DNA of 64,000 bases from Xanthomonas sp. 10-10 (lineage in GTDB: Bacteria; Pseudomonadota; Gammaproteobacteria; Xanthomonadales; Xanthomonadaceae), in contig NZ_CP144460.1 of assembly GCF_040182365.1 (NCBI RefSeq), positions 2,852,001-2,916,000 on the forward strand, given 5' to 3'. The translations under genes and the position numbers were made by a program. The number at the start of each line of letters is the position of its first letter. Within the stretch, counting starts at the first letter, position 1. Of this stretch, positions 46,476 through 54,626 are shown one piece after another. The notes under the pieces are model-generated. The model was not told the origin of the DNA. It ran no database searches and saw only the letters and a list, made by a program, of their open reading frames with translations.

Positions 46476-47737
46476 ACCTCGCACGCCGTTCCGCCACGGT
46501 GCGCTACCGCCGTGGTGCCTGGCAATGGGTCGCGTGCTGGGCGCTGCTCCTGCTGACACTGCTGGTGGCACCGCTTGCCTCGGCGCAGGCTCTGCCCACT
46601 GCTGTGCCGACCAGCGCACCGCCACCACGCGTCGGCGTGGTCACCATGCAACCGGGCGAGGTGTTCTTCGAACGCTTCGGGCATGACGCCATCGTGGTAG
46701 TCGACCCGCTCACCCAGCAGGCCACCTCGTACAACTTCGGCTTCTTCGACCCGAGCGAACCGGACTTCGTGCCGCGCTTTGCGCGTGGCGAAATGATGTA
46801 CTACCTGGTGGCGCTGCCGCTGCAAGAAGACCTGTCGCAGTACCGCAACGTTGGCAGGGGCGTCAGCATCCAGTGGCTGGATCTGCCGCCGGAGCAGGCG
46901 CGCGCGCTTGCCGATGGGTTGGCGGTCCGCAGCCGGCCGGAAAACGCCCGGTATCACTACGATTATTTCGAAGCCAACTGCGCCACCATGGTGCGCGACA
47001 CCCTGGACCGTGCGATGGGCGGCGCGCTCAAGTCGCAACTGGCCGGGCGCTCGCGCGGCAATACCTTCCGCAGCGAAGCGGTGCGCCTGGCCTCCCCTGC
47101 CCCGTGGATGTGGCTGGGCTTCGACCTGGGGCTGGGGCCGTATGCCGATCGCCCCTTGTCGCGCTGGGAAGAAGCCTTCGTGCCGATGCGCTTGGCCGAC
47201 AGCCTGACCCAGGTGCACAACAGCGCCGGCCGCCCCTTGGTGCAAGCCACGCAGGTGCTGCTGCCGCATCGCATCGCGCCGGAGCCTGCCGAACAACAGC
47301 GCCATTGGTGGCCGTGGTTGTTGACCGGGCTGATCGTTGCCGCCGGCATGCTGGCGCTGCGCCGCAAACCCCGATTACTGGCCGGCCTTGCGCTGCCATT
47401 CTGGCTACTGTGCGCCATCGGCGGCAGCTTGCTGGTGTATCTGTGGGGCTTCACAGCGCATCAGTCCGCATGGGCCAATCGCAATCTGTTGCTGGTCAAT
47501 CCGCTGTGCGCGTTGCTGTTGATCGGCAGCCTGCAGTCGCTGCGTGGTCTCCGGCCCGGACGCTGGTTCGATGGGCTGCGCTGGGTGGTGGCTGCCGGGG
47601 CTTTGCTGGCTCTGGTCATTCACTGGCTCTCATTCCAGGCGCAGGACAACCTGCAATGGGTGATGCTGCTGTTGCCGATCCATGTCGCGCTCGCGATCGC
47701 TCTGCAGCCGCGCGACTTGTCGCTGCGTACGCGCTGA
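46472..47737 (+). CDS. DUF4105/Lnb-like membrane protein at the lnt position
   Basis: A 421-aa protein. After a signal or anchor helix (about 17-39) comes a periplasmic DUF4105 (Lnb N-terminal) domain with His71 in ERFGHDAIVVVD and Cys170 in YDYFEANCATMVRD, the His-then-Cys order of permuted NlpC/P60-like thiol enzymes. Five membrane helices follow (about 272-290, 297-320, 332-350, 358-378, 386-405) with the conserved-looking ANRNLLLVNPL. This is the full layout of Lnb, a lipoprotein N-acyltransferase described in Bacteroides. It starts at a TTG overlapping the corC stop (TTGA), so translation is coupled. Family and layout are seen; acyltransferase activity is inferred. Confidence 0.82.
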   Translation: MNLARRSATVRYRRGAWQWVACWALLLLTLLVAPLASAQALPTAVPTSAPPPRVGVVTMQPGEVFFERFGHDAIVVVDPLTQQATSYNFGFFDPSEPDFVPRFARGEMMYYLVALPLQEDLSQYRNVGRGVSIQWLDLPPEQARALADGLAVRSRPENARYHYDYFEANCATMVRDTLDRAMGGALKSQLAGRSRGNTFRSEAVRLASPAPWMWLGFDLGLGPYADRPLSRWEEAFVPMRLADSLTQVHNSAGRPLVQATQVLLPHRIAPEPAEQQRHWWPWLLTGLIVAAGMLALRRKPRLLAGLALPFWLLCAIGGSLLVYLWGFTAHQSAWANRNLLLVNPLCALLLIGSLQSLRGLRPGRWFDGLRWVVAAGALLALVIHWLSFQAQDNLQWVMLLLPIHVALAIALQPRDLSLRTR

Positions 47738-47751
47738 TCCAGGATGCGCCC

Positions 47752-48753
47752 ATGAACAATCACGGTCGCCATCCAGACAACCCGTCCTGCGTCATCACCT
47801 GCGCCTACTACGACGGCGACGGCAAGCGGCACGACATCAGCCTGGAGCAGATCAGCGATGTGCTGCAGCGCCCGGACGGCTTCGTCTGGGTTGGCTTGTA
47901 CGAGCCGCAGGAGTCGGTGCTGCACAAGCTGCAGGAGGAATTCGGCCTGCACGACCTGGCCATCGAGGATGCGCTCAAGGCGCATCAACGCCCCAAGGCC
48001 GAGAGCTACGGCAATTCGTTGTTCGTGGTGGTCAACACCGCGCAACTGGTCAACGAACGCATCCGCTACGGCGAAACGCATGCGTTTCTGGGCGCACGCT
48101 TTTTGCTCACCGTGCGCCACGGCGCGTCGCTGTCTTACACGCCGGTGCGGCACCGGGTCGAACGCGAACCGGCGATGCTGCGCATGGGCGCGTCGTTCTG
48201 CCTGTACGGCGTGCTGGACTTTGTGGTCGACAACTATCTGCCGATCATGGACGAGTTCCGCGACACGCTGGAAGGCCTGGAAAAAGACATCTTTGCCGAC
48301 AATTACAAGCGCGAAACCGTGGTGCGCCTGTATGAGCTCAAGCGCGAACTCAACAAGATGCGCCTGGTGGTCGCCCCGCTGCAGGACGTGTTGTCGCACC
48401 TCAAGCGCAATCCGGGCTCGCTGATCCATGACGAGGTCGGCATCTACCTGCGCGACGTGCTCGATCACGCCGTGCGCATCAACGATGCCATCGATACCTT
48501 GCGCGAGATGCTGGGCACCGCCTTGAGCGTCAACCTGTCGATGGTGACGCTGGCACAGGGCGAAACCGTCAAGCGCCTGGGCGCCTGGGCCGCCCTGCTC
48601 GCCGCGCCCACGCTCATCACCAGCTGGTACGGGATGAATTTCACCCACATGCCCGAACTGGACAAGCCCTACGCCTACCCGTTGCTGGTAGGCGGTGTGG
48701 TGGCCTCGTGTCTGGTGCTGTATCGACTGTTCAAGCGGGCGCGGTGGCTTTAG
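47752..48753 (+). CDS. corA: Magnesium/cobalt transporter CorA
   Basis: A 333-aa transporter subunit that forms a pentameric channel. A large cytoplasmic N-terminal domain (about 1-265) with a long coiled helix leads to two C-terminal membrane helices; the selectivity motif YGMNF lies between them. The tail KRARWL is basic as usual. The ATG is 14 bp after the Lnb-like gene, so the two are probably co-transcribed with corC. A hairpin beginning at the stop codon follows. Confidence 0.95.
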   Translation: MNNHGRHPDNPSCVITCAYYDGDGKRHDISLEQISDVLQRPDGFVWVGLYEPQESVLHKLQEEFGLHDLAIEDALKAHQRPKAESYGNSLFVVVNTAQLVNERIRYGETHAFLGARFLLTVRHGASLSYTPVRHRVEREPAMLRMGASFCLYGVLDFVVDNYLPIMDEFRDTLEGLEKDIFADNYKRETVVRLYELKRELNKMRLVVAPLQDVLSHLKRNPGSLIHDEVGIYLRDVLDHAVRINDAIDTLREMLGTALSVNLSMVTLAQGETVKRLGAWAALLAAPTLITSWYGMNFTHMPELDKPYAYPLLVGGVVASCLVLYRLFKRARWL

Positions 48754-48767
48754 GCCGCTTTGCGGCC
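48753..48767 (+). terminator. Short hairpin at the corA stop
   Basis: GGCCGC (48753-48758) and GCGGCC (48762-48767) form a 6-bp stem with a TTT loop; the G of the TAG stop is part of it. It runs straight into the GGGATT repeat. Confidence 0.5.
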
Positions 48768-49005
48768 CGGGATTCGAGAGTTGGGATTCGGGATTGGTTA
48801 GAGCGGGTTACTGACTGCTGATTGTTGTTTTGGCACTGAACTGCTTGAGGTTCCCGCACTGCAAGGGCGCGCCAGCTCTGTACTGGCTGATTTGAAGGCA
48901 TCGGCATCATCGTGTGCTGCCCGTGCCCTCATCCGCCCTTCGGGCACCTTCTCCCGAGGGGAGAAGGAAGGCCTGCTCTTACGAATCCCGAATCCCCAAT
49001 CCCGG
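48767..49005. repeat. Inverted pair of GGGATTCGGGATT repeats flanking 180 bp
   Basis: Left copy 48767-48797 (ending TTGGGATTCGGGATTGG) and right copy 48982-49005, whose reverse complement reads CCGGGATTGGGGATTCGGGA. They face each other across about 185 bp that contain repeat R1. No gene lies between. This GGGATT motif family is common in Xanthomonas spacers. Confidence 0.75.
48926..48967 (+). repeat. CCCTCATCCGCCCTTCGGGC repeat, copy R1
   Basis: CCCTCATCCGCCCTTCGGGC, then ACCTTCTCCC-GAG-GGGAGAAGG. It contains GCCC-TTC-GGGC and CCTTCTCCC/GGGAGAAGG hairpins. Two further copies are at 62069 and 62662. Confidence 0.85.
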
Positions 49006-49008
49006 CCC

Positions 49009-50373
49009 TCAAGCCACATAGATCGTCTTGATGTTCATGAACTCGTGGATGCCGTGATCGGCGAGCTCGCGGCCAAAGCCTGAGCGTTTGATGCCGCCGA
49101 ACGGCAGCCGTACATCGCTCTTGACCACCGAATTGACGAAGGCGGCGCCGCACTGCAGTTGCTGCGCCACGCGTTCGCCGCGCTTGGCATCTGCGGTCCA
49201 CACGCTGCCGCCCAGGCCGAAGGTGGTGTCGTTGGCCACGCGTACCGCGTCGGCTTCGTCGGCCACGCGGATGATCGAGGCCACCGGGCCGAAGAATTCT
49301 TCGTCGTACGCCGGCATGCCGGGGGCGACCTGGTCGAGGATCGTGGCCGGGTAGCCCGCATGCGAGCCCGGTACTGGTTCGCCGCCAAGCAATACCTTGG
49401 CGCCCTTCTGCACGCTGGCCTGCACCTGCTTGTGCAATTCGTCGCGCAGGTCGGCGCGTGCCATCGGTGCGAGCGTGGTGGCTTCCTGCTGCGGGTCGCC
49501 GAGCACGCGCTTGGAGGCAGCGGCGACGAAGCGTTCGATGAACTGGTCGGCGATGGCATCGACCACTATGAAGCGCTTGGCTGCGATGCAGGTCTGCCCG
49601 CTGTTGTCGAAGCGCGACTGCACTGCCGATTGCACGGTGTGCTCAAGGTCGGCGTCTTCCAGCACCACGAAAGCATCGCTACCGCCCAGCTCCATCACGC
49701 ATTTCTTCAGCTGATCGCCGGCATTGGCGGCCAGCGAGCGGCCAGCACGTTCGCTGCCGGTCAGCGTGACTGCGGCAATGCGGTCATCGCGCAGCACATC
49801 GGCGGCCTGATCATTGTCGATATGCAGCACGTCGAACACACCCGGCGGAATCCCGGCAGCATCGAGCACCTGCTTCATTGCATCGGCGCAACGCGGCACG
49901 TTGCTGGCATGCTTGAGCAGCGCCACATTGCCGGCCATCAGACCCGGTGCAAGAAAGCGAAACGCCTGCCACAGCGGGAAATTCCACGGCATCACCGCAA
50001 ACACGCAGCCCAGCGGTTCGTAACGCACATAGCTGGACTGCGCTTCGGTCGGAATCTCGCGCGGCGCCAGGTACGCGGCGGCATGCTCGGCGTAATACGC
50101 GCAGGCCTGCGCGCACTTGTCGACCTCGGCCAGCGCCTCACCGCGCAGTTTGCCCATCTCGGCGGTCATGATGCGCTGCAGATCCTCGCGCCGCTTGGTC
50201 AACTCTTCGCCGACCCGGCGCAGCAGTGCACCGCGCTCGACCAAGGGCAGCGCTGCCCACTGCGGAAACGCCTTGGCCGAAGCAGCAAGACGCGCCTCGA
50301 TGGCGGCGGCGTCCAGCGTCTGCTGGGTGTGTTCGACCTGGCCATTGGCCGGGTTGACGGTGTCGTAGGACAT
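49009..50373 (-). CDS. NAD(P)-dependent succinate-semialdehyde dehydrogenase-type ALDH
   Basis: A 454-aa aldehyde dehydrogenase of the Sad/GabD type. The general base Glu is in ELGGSDAF, the catalytic Cys in NSGQTCIAAKR, and PWNFPLWQ and EEFFGPV are present. The length and the closing MNIKTIYVA match the succinate-semialdehyde branch. It oxidises succinate semialdehyde to succinate, the last step of GABA and putrescine degradation. It lies in the same strand and neighbourhood as spuC and the pot genes, which supports that role. A lone transcript between repeats and the octamer array. Confidence 0.88.
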   Translation of the reverse strand: MSYDTVNPANGQVEHTQQTLDAAAIEARLAASAKAFPQWAALPLVERGALLRRVGEELTKRREDLQRIMTAEMGKLRGEALAEVDKCAQACAYYAEHAAAYLAPREIPTEAQSSYVRYEPLGCVFAVMPWNFPLWQAFRFLAPGLMAGNVALLKHASNVPRCADAMKQVLDAAGIPPGVFDVLHIDNDQAADVLRDDRIAAVTLTGSERAGRSLAANAGDQLKKCVMELGGSDAFVVLEDADLEHTVQSAVQSRFDNSGQTCIAAKRFIVVDAIADQFIERFVAAASKRVLGDPQQEATTLAPMARADLRDELHKQVQASVQKGAKVLLGGEPVPGSHAGYPATILDQVAPGMPAYDEEFFGPVASIIRVADEADAVRVANDTTFGLGGSVWTADAKRGERVAQQLQCGAAFVNSVVKSDVRLPFGGIKRSGFGRELADHGIHEFMNIKTIYVA

Positions 50374-50565
50374 GATGGTCTCCTGTTACAGACCCCTCAT
50401 GCTAGTCGCCGGGAAGTTGCAGCCGCGTCACAACTCCCTGAAATCTGTGCAACGCTGTGTTTACCGGCGCCGCGACGCAATGCCGCACCTCCAGCGCGCA
50501 GCCCGCGCACGAACAGCAGCGGGGATCACACTCCGGACAAGGCCATGAAAACCGCCCTGCCCTGT

Positions 50566-50610
50566 TCCAACGGTCCAACGGTCCAACGGTGCAACGGTGC
50601 AACGGTGCAA
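50566..50610 (+). repeat. 8-bp tandem repeat array upstream of a lipoprotein gene
   Basis: Three copies of TCCAACGG (50566-50589), two of TGCAACGG (50590-50605) and a partial TGCAA (50606-50610). The array ends 54 bp before the lipoprotein ATG, in the region where its promoter would be. The two homogeneous blocks suggest recent slippage. Confidence 0.9.
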
Positions 50611-50664
50611 GATGCTCTAGCATTGCGCAGTGGCATAGCTATTCATTCATGGAAGACCACCACG

Positions 50665-51075
50665 ATGCGCAGGGATCTCATTGTTCTGGTTGTACTTGGC
50701 AGCAGCGCGTGCCTGCCTGGATGCGCCGCCTTCCAGGACCTGTTGGGTGGCCCGCGTCCCGGCCCGGCCGGGTTTGTCACTGTGAGCTGCACCAGCCTGC
50801 AGGCCGATCCCGCGCAACCCTGCGAGGACGAAGCACTGCGTGCGTGCTCGGACACGGCCATCCGCCAACTCATCACCGCGCAGTCGTCGCCGAACTTGGT
50901 CACGATCTTTCCAGATAAGCGAAAGTCCAAGGACGACAACAAGAACGACCGCAAGGACCGCGCCGACGAACAACCCCGAGTCGAGCAACACGGCTATGAC
51001 ATCCGGGCCGAATATCAGTGCTACCTGACCAAACCGGAGCCCTGGGACAACGGTTACACGCCACCAGCCAGGTAA
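50665..51075 (+). CDS. Small lipoprotein of unknown function
   Basis: A 136-aa protein with a lipoprotein signal: hydrophobic core IVLVVL and lipobox LPGC (Cys20). The mature part has five more cysteines, a Ser/Thr-rich start, and a Lys/Asp/Asn-rich charged segment (about 95-110, DKRKSKDDNKNDRKD), ending in a hydrophilic Pro-rich tail. I do not recognise the family. ATG 50665 is in a CACCACG context without a strong ribosome site. The octamer array just upstream could change its expression. Confidence 0.72.
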   Translation: MRRDLIVLVVLGSSACLPGCAAFQDLLGGPRPGPAGFVTVSCTSLQADPAQPCEDEALRACSDTAIRQLITAQSSPNLVTIFPDKRKSKDDNKNDRKDRADEQPRVEQHGYDIRAEYQCYLTKPEPWDNGYTPPAR

Positions 51076-51230
51076 GAGCCGCACATCGAATTGTTGCGCG
51101 CATCGGCCAGCAGACACGTCGAGCGGCCTGACGCGACGTGCAGCCTTCGCACACGTAGGTGGCTCAAGCGTTTGCGTCTATCCGGCAGCGGGCCTCCGCG
51201 GTTCATCGGCAGCCTGGCGCTGGCGCGCGC

Positions 51231-52079
51231 TCAGGGAATAGCTTGCTGCGCCAGTTGCGCATCGCGCTGCCGGCGCTTTTCGCTGCGTGCCAGCAGCCAC
51301 CACCCGATGACAGCGGCAACCGACACCGCCAGCACCATGACCGTGGCCAGTGCGTTGATCTTGGGGCTGATGCCCAGCCGCACCGAGGAGAACACCTTGA
51401 TCGGCAGCGTGGTGGAACTGGGCCCGGCCAGGAAGCTGGCGATCACCACATCGTCCAGCGACAGCGTGAACGCGAGCAGCCAGCCTGACGCCAGCGCGGG
51501 AGCAATGATCGGCAAGGTGATCAGGAAGAACACCTTCAGTGGGGTGGCACCCAGGTCCATCGCGGCTTCTTCCAGCGAGCGATCCAGCTCCTGCAGACGC
51601 GAGGAAATCACCACGGTGACGAACGAGACGGTGAAGGTGACATGCGCCACCCAGATCGCCACCGCACCGCGCGGGGCGATACCGAGCACGCCGCCCATCG
51701 AGACCAGCAACAACAGGATCGACAAGCCGATGATCACCTCCGGCATCACCAACGGTGCGGTAATCAGCGCGCCGAACAACGTCTTGCCGGGAAACCGTCG
51801 CATGCGCACCATCGCCATCGCGGCCATCGTGCCCAGCACCGTCGACGCACAGGCGGTCCAGAACGCGACTTCCAGGCTGACCCAGGCCGCCTCCAGCAAC
51901 TGGCGGTCGCGCAGCAGCTCGCCATACCAACGTGTCGAAAATCCGCCCCATACCGTGGCCAGGCGCGAGGCATTGAACGAGTACACCATCAGCAACAGGA
52001 TCGGCAGATACAAAAAGCCGAACCCCAGCGCGAGCACGCTGCCGCCCAGCACGCGCCCACCGCGCGAGGCGCGCATCAT
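51231..52079 (-). CDS. potI: Putrescine/polyamine ABC transporter permease PotI
   Basis: A 282-aa inner-membrane permease with six helices (BPD_transp_1). The ATPase-contact EAA loop is visible as EEAAMDLGATPLKVFFLITLPII. It pairs with PotH in the PotFGHI/PotABCD-type polyamine importer. The ATG overlaps the potH stop (ATGA); a second ATG follows at once, so either codon may be used. Last gene of potA-potH-potI. Confidence 0.93.
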   Translation of the reverse strand: MMRASRGGRVLGGSVLALGFGFLYLPILLLMVYSFNASRLATVWGGFSTRWYGELLRDRQLLEAAWVSLEVAFWTACASTVLGTMAAMAMVRMRRFPGKTLFGALITAPLVMPEVIIGLSILLLLVSMGGVLGIAPRGAVAIWVAHVTFTVSFVTVVISSRLQELDRSLEEAAMDLGATPLKVFFLITLPIIAPALASGWLLAFTLSLDDVVIASFLAGPSSTTLPIKVFSSVRLGISPKINALATVMVLAVSVAAVIGWWLLARSEKRRQRDAQLAQQAIP

Positions 52080-52990
52080 GTCAGCCGCCCTTCCAGCTCG
52101 CGCTGCTGGTAACGGTGGAAGATCACGATCGGCGCGAGCAACAGCACCAGCATGACGGTGGCCACTGCAGCAGCCACCGGCCAATCGCGATTATTGAAGA
52201 ACTCGCCCCACAGCACGCGGCCGATCATCAAGGTGTTCGGGCCGCCCAGCATCTCGGGAATCACGAACTCGCCCACCGCCGGGATCATCACCAGCATGCA
52301 GCCTGCCACGATGCCGTTGCGCGACAGCGGCAAGGTGATGCGCACAAACGCCTGCCACGGACGCGCGCCCAGATCGTAGGCCGCTTCCAGCAAGCGGTTG
52401 TCGTGCTTGACCAGATTGGCGTACAGCGGCAACACCATGAAGGGCAGATAGCAGTAGACGATGCCGATGTAGGCGGCGATGGGCGTATACAGCAACTGCA
52501 ATGGCTGCTTGATCACGCCCAGTGCCAGCAGCGCCTGATTGAGCAGGCCGTTGCCATCGAGTATGCCGATCCACGCGTAGACGCGAATCAGGAACGAGGT
52601 CCACGACGGCAGCACCACCAGCATCATCGCCACGTTGCGCGTGGCCAGCGGCAGGCGCGCGATCACATACGCCATCGGATAGCCGAGCAGCAGCGCCAGT
52701 GCGGTGGAGATGGCCGCGATCCTGATCGAGCTCAGGTAAGCGGCCACGTACTGGCTGTCGCGCAGCAGTGCCAGGTAATTGCCCAGATGCAGCTTGACGC
52801 TGACTGCGCCATCGGCCGCATACGCGAACAGCGGCGTATACGGCGGCATCGCAGTGGCGCGTTCGGCAAACGAAATCTTCAGCACGATCAGGAACGGAAT
52901 CGCGAAGAACACCAGCAGCCACAGGTAGGGCGCGGCGATCACGCCCCAACGCGCACCCGGCAAGCCGCGACGGAAAAGACGCGGTCTCAT
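52076..52990 (-). CDS. potH: Putrescine/polyamine ABC transporter permease PotH
   Basis: A 304-aa permease with six membrane helices. The EAA loop reads EAAYDLGARPWQAFVRITLPLS. The family's VLPSWTSFLIRVYAWIGIL and IPAVGEFVIPEMLGG are present. The ATG at 52990 overlaps the potA stop by four bases (ATGA), so potA, potH and potI form one coupled operon. An upstream frame to 53032 overlaps potA further and is less likely. Confidence 0.93.
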   Translation of the reverse strand: MRPRLFRRGLPGARWGVIAAPYLWLLVFFAIPFLIVLKISFAERATAMPPYTPLFAYAADGAVSVKLHLGNYLALLRDSQYVAAYLSSIRIAAISTALALLLGYPMAYVIARLPLATRNVAMMLVVLPSWTSFLIRVYAWIGILDGNGLLNQALLALGVIKQPLQLLYTPIAAYIGIVYCYLPFMVLPLYANLVKHDNRLLEAAYDLGARPWQAFVRITLPLSRNGIVAGCMLVMIPAVGEFVIPEMLGGPNTLMIGRVLWGEFFNNRDWPVAAAVATVMLVLLLAPIVIFHRYQQRELEGRLT

Positions 52991-54117
52991 GCGGTGAGCA
53001 CCACGCCATCGTCCTCGCCCCACCCCACCCACACCGCATCGCCCCAGGTCAGCGCTTCGCTGGCCCAGCGCTGGCGATTGGCGAAGTTGGCCATCAGCTT
53101 GACCCCACTGGGCAGGCGCACGTGGTAGACCGAATGGCTGCCGAAATAGGCGATATCTTCGATCACGCCCTGCGCCTTGTTGCAGGCCTGCGCCGGCTCA
53201 TCCTTGCCGATGGACAATTTTTCCGGGCGCAGCGCAAACGCCACCGCCTGTCCTTCGAACCCGGTGATGCCGTGGCCGATGCGGATACGGGCGTCGAAGG
53301 CCGGCGTCTTCAAGGTGACGTAGTCGGGCGCGTCTTCGGCGATGACGGCGTCGACCAGATTGACCGAGCCGATGAATTCGGCGGCAAAGCGATTGGCCGG
53401 TTGTTCGTAGATTTCATCGGGCGTGCCGACTTGCTGGATCCAGCCCTGATCCATCAGCGCGATGCGTGTGGCCATGGTCATCGCCTCTTCCTGGTCGTGG
53501 GTGACCATCACGCAGGTAACGCCGGAGGTTTCGATGATGTTGACCAGTTCCAGTTGCATCTGCGAGCGCAGTTTCTTGTCCAGCGCGCCCATCGGTTCGT
53601 CCAGCAGCAGCAGCTTGGGCCGCTTGGCCAGCGAGCGCGCGAGCGCAACGCGCTGCTGCTGGCCGCCGGAGAGCTGATGCGGCTTGCGCCTGGCCAACGC
53701 GCCCAGCTGCACCAGCTCCAGCATCTCGCCGACGCGCGTGGCGATGGCGGCCTTCGCCAAGCCTTCCTGCTTCAGGCCGAAGGCGATGTTCTGCTCCACG
53801 CTCATGTGCGGAAACAGCGCGTAGGACTGGAACATCATGTTGATCGGACGCTCGTACGGCGGCAGCGCGTCGATCGGCTGGCCATCGAGCACGATGCGCC
53901 CCTTGGTGGGTCGCTCGAAGCCGGCCAGACAGCGCAGCAAGGTGGATTTGCCGCTGCCCGACCCGCCCAGCAACGCGAAGATCTCGCCCTTGCGGATCTG
54001 CAGGCTGACATCGTCCACCGCGACAAAACCATCGAACTCCTTGCGGACCTCGCTGATGGACAGGTAGCCGGCATCCGCAGGGCTGGACAGGGGCGGCAGG
54101 GCGTCGGTCAGTGACAT
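52987..54117 (-). CDS. potA: Polyamine ABC transporter ATPase PotA/PotG
   Basis: A 376-aa ABC ATPase: Walker A GGSGSGKST, Q-loop, signature LSGGQQQRVALARSL, Walker B LLLDEPMGALD and the H-loop VTHDQEEAM, followed by a TOBE domain (about 290-370). It energises polyamine import through PotH and PotI, with the binding protein PotF encoded 5 kb upstream. ATG 54117 is chosen because GAGAGGAACC precedes it; a longer frame to 54171 has no ribosome site. Confidence 0.94.
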   Translation of the reverse strand: MSLTDALPPLSSPADAGYLSISEVRKEFDGFVAVDDVSLQIRKGEIFALLGGSGSGKSTLLRCLAGFERPTKGRIVLDGQPIDALPPYERPINMMFQSYALFPHMSVEQNIAFGLKQEGLAKAAIATRVGEMLELVQLGALARRKPHQLSGGQQQRVALARSLAKRPKLLLLDEPMGALDKKLRSQMQLELVNIIETSGVTCVMVTHDQEEAMTMATRIALMDQGWIQQVGTPDEIYEQPANRFAAEFIGSVNLVDAVIAEDAPDYVTLKTPAFDARIRIGHGITGFEGQAVAFALRPEKLSIGKDEPAQACNKAQGVIEDIAYFGSHSVYHVRLPSGVKLMANFANRQRWASEALTWGDAVWVGWGEDDGVVLTA

Positions 54118-54626
54118 GGTTCCTCTCGATGACGGCGAGCGCAGACTCCGGGGCCAGAGCCTGCGCGCCATGATGGCAAAAGCGTGTGTCGGCTGCCGGG
54201 CGCGTGCAGGTCTGCGCGTCTACGGCTGAGAGTGACGGTCAGGCGGCATTGCGGCAAGAGCACGTGACTGTCTCGTTGGTGCCCTGCCTCGATTGCCGCA
54301 GACATCGACGGGCATGCCAGTCAATCAAGCGCAGCCAGCGCTGAAGTTGGTCTGATCAACCGCCTGCCCGGATGCAAACCGCACGCCGTCCGAGCCTATG
54401 GCGATGCGCAGACCGGCATGTAGGTCGTCATCGTCCGTGCGTGGTTGACTCCAGCAACGTCCAGGCCCGACCACTGATTGACGCGACGTCTGCCCCCCCA
54501 TCAACCGACGGCATCCGTGCGACCAAAGACCGCACTGTCGACCGCACGCGCAACCATCACGGACGGGCGGCAATGGGTTTGGGAGCGCAGGCATCCATAC
54601 TGGAGCGCTTCATCGACAATCGGCAC
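54118..54626. other. Intergenic region between the efflux operon and potA
   Basis: About 510 bp that must carry the potA promoter. I see no full gene. A minus-strand frame ending at 54325 shows coding-like codon use over its last 35 codons but has no start with a ribosome site and no family I recognise; it may be a relic. No terminator hairpin or operator was clear. Confidence 0.45.

Noticed and set aside
48829-48850. TGGCAC...GC sequence resembling a sigma-54 promoter
   Set aside because: The GG to GC spacing is one base short of the required 10, and no suitably oriented gene lies just downstream.
48925-49010. Repeat copies considered as a CRISPR-like array
   Set aside because: Copies are few, kilobases apart and themselves palindromic; no regular spacers or cas genes.
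54325-54594. Minus-strand 89-codon frame with a coding-like C-terminal part
   Set aside because: Only the last 35 codons look coding; no ribosome site, no recognised family. Noted as a possible relic only, inside the intergenic entry.
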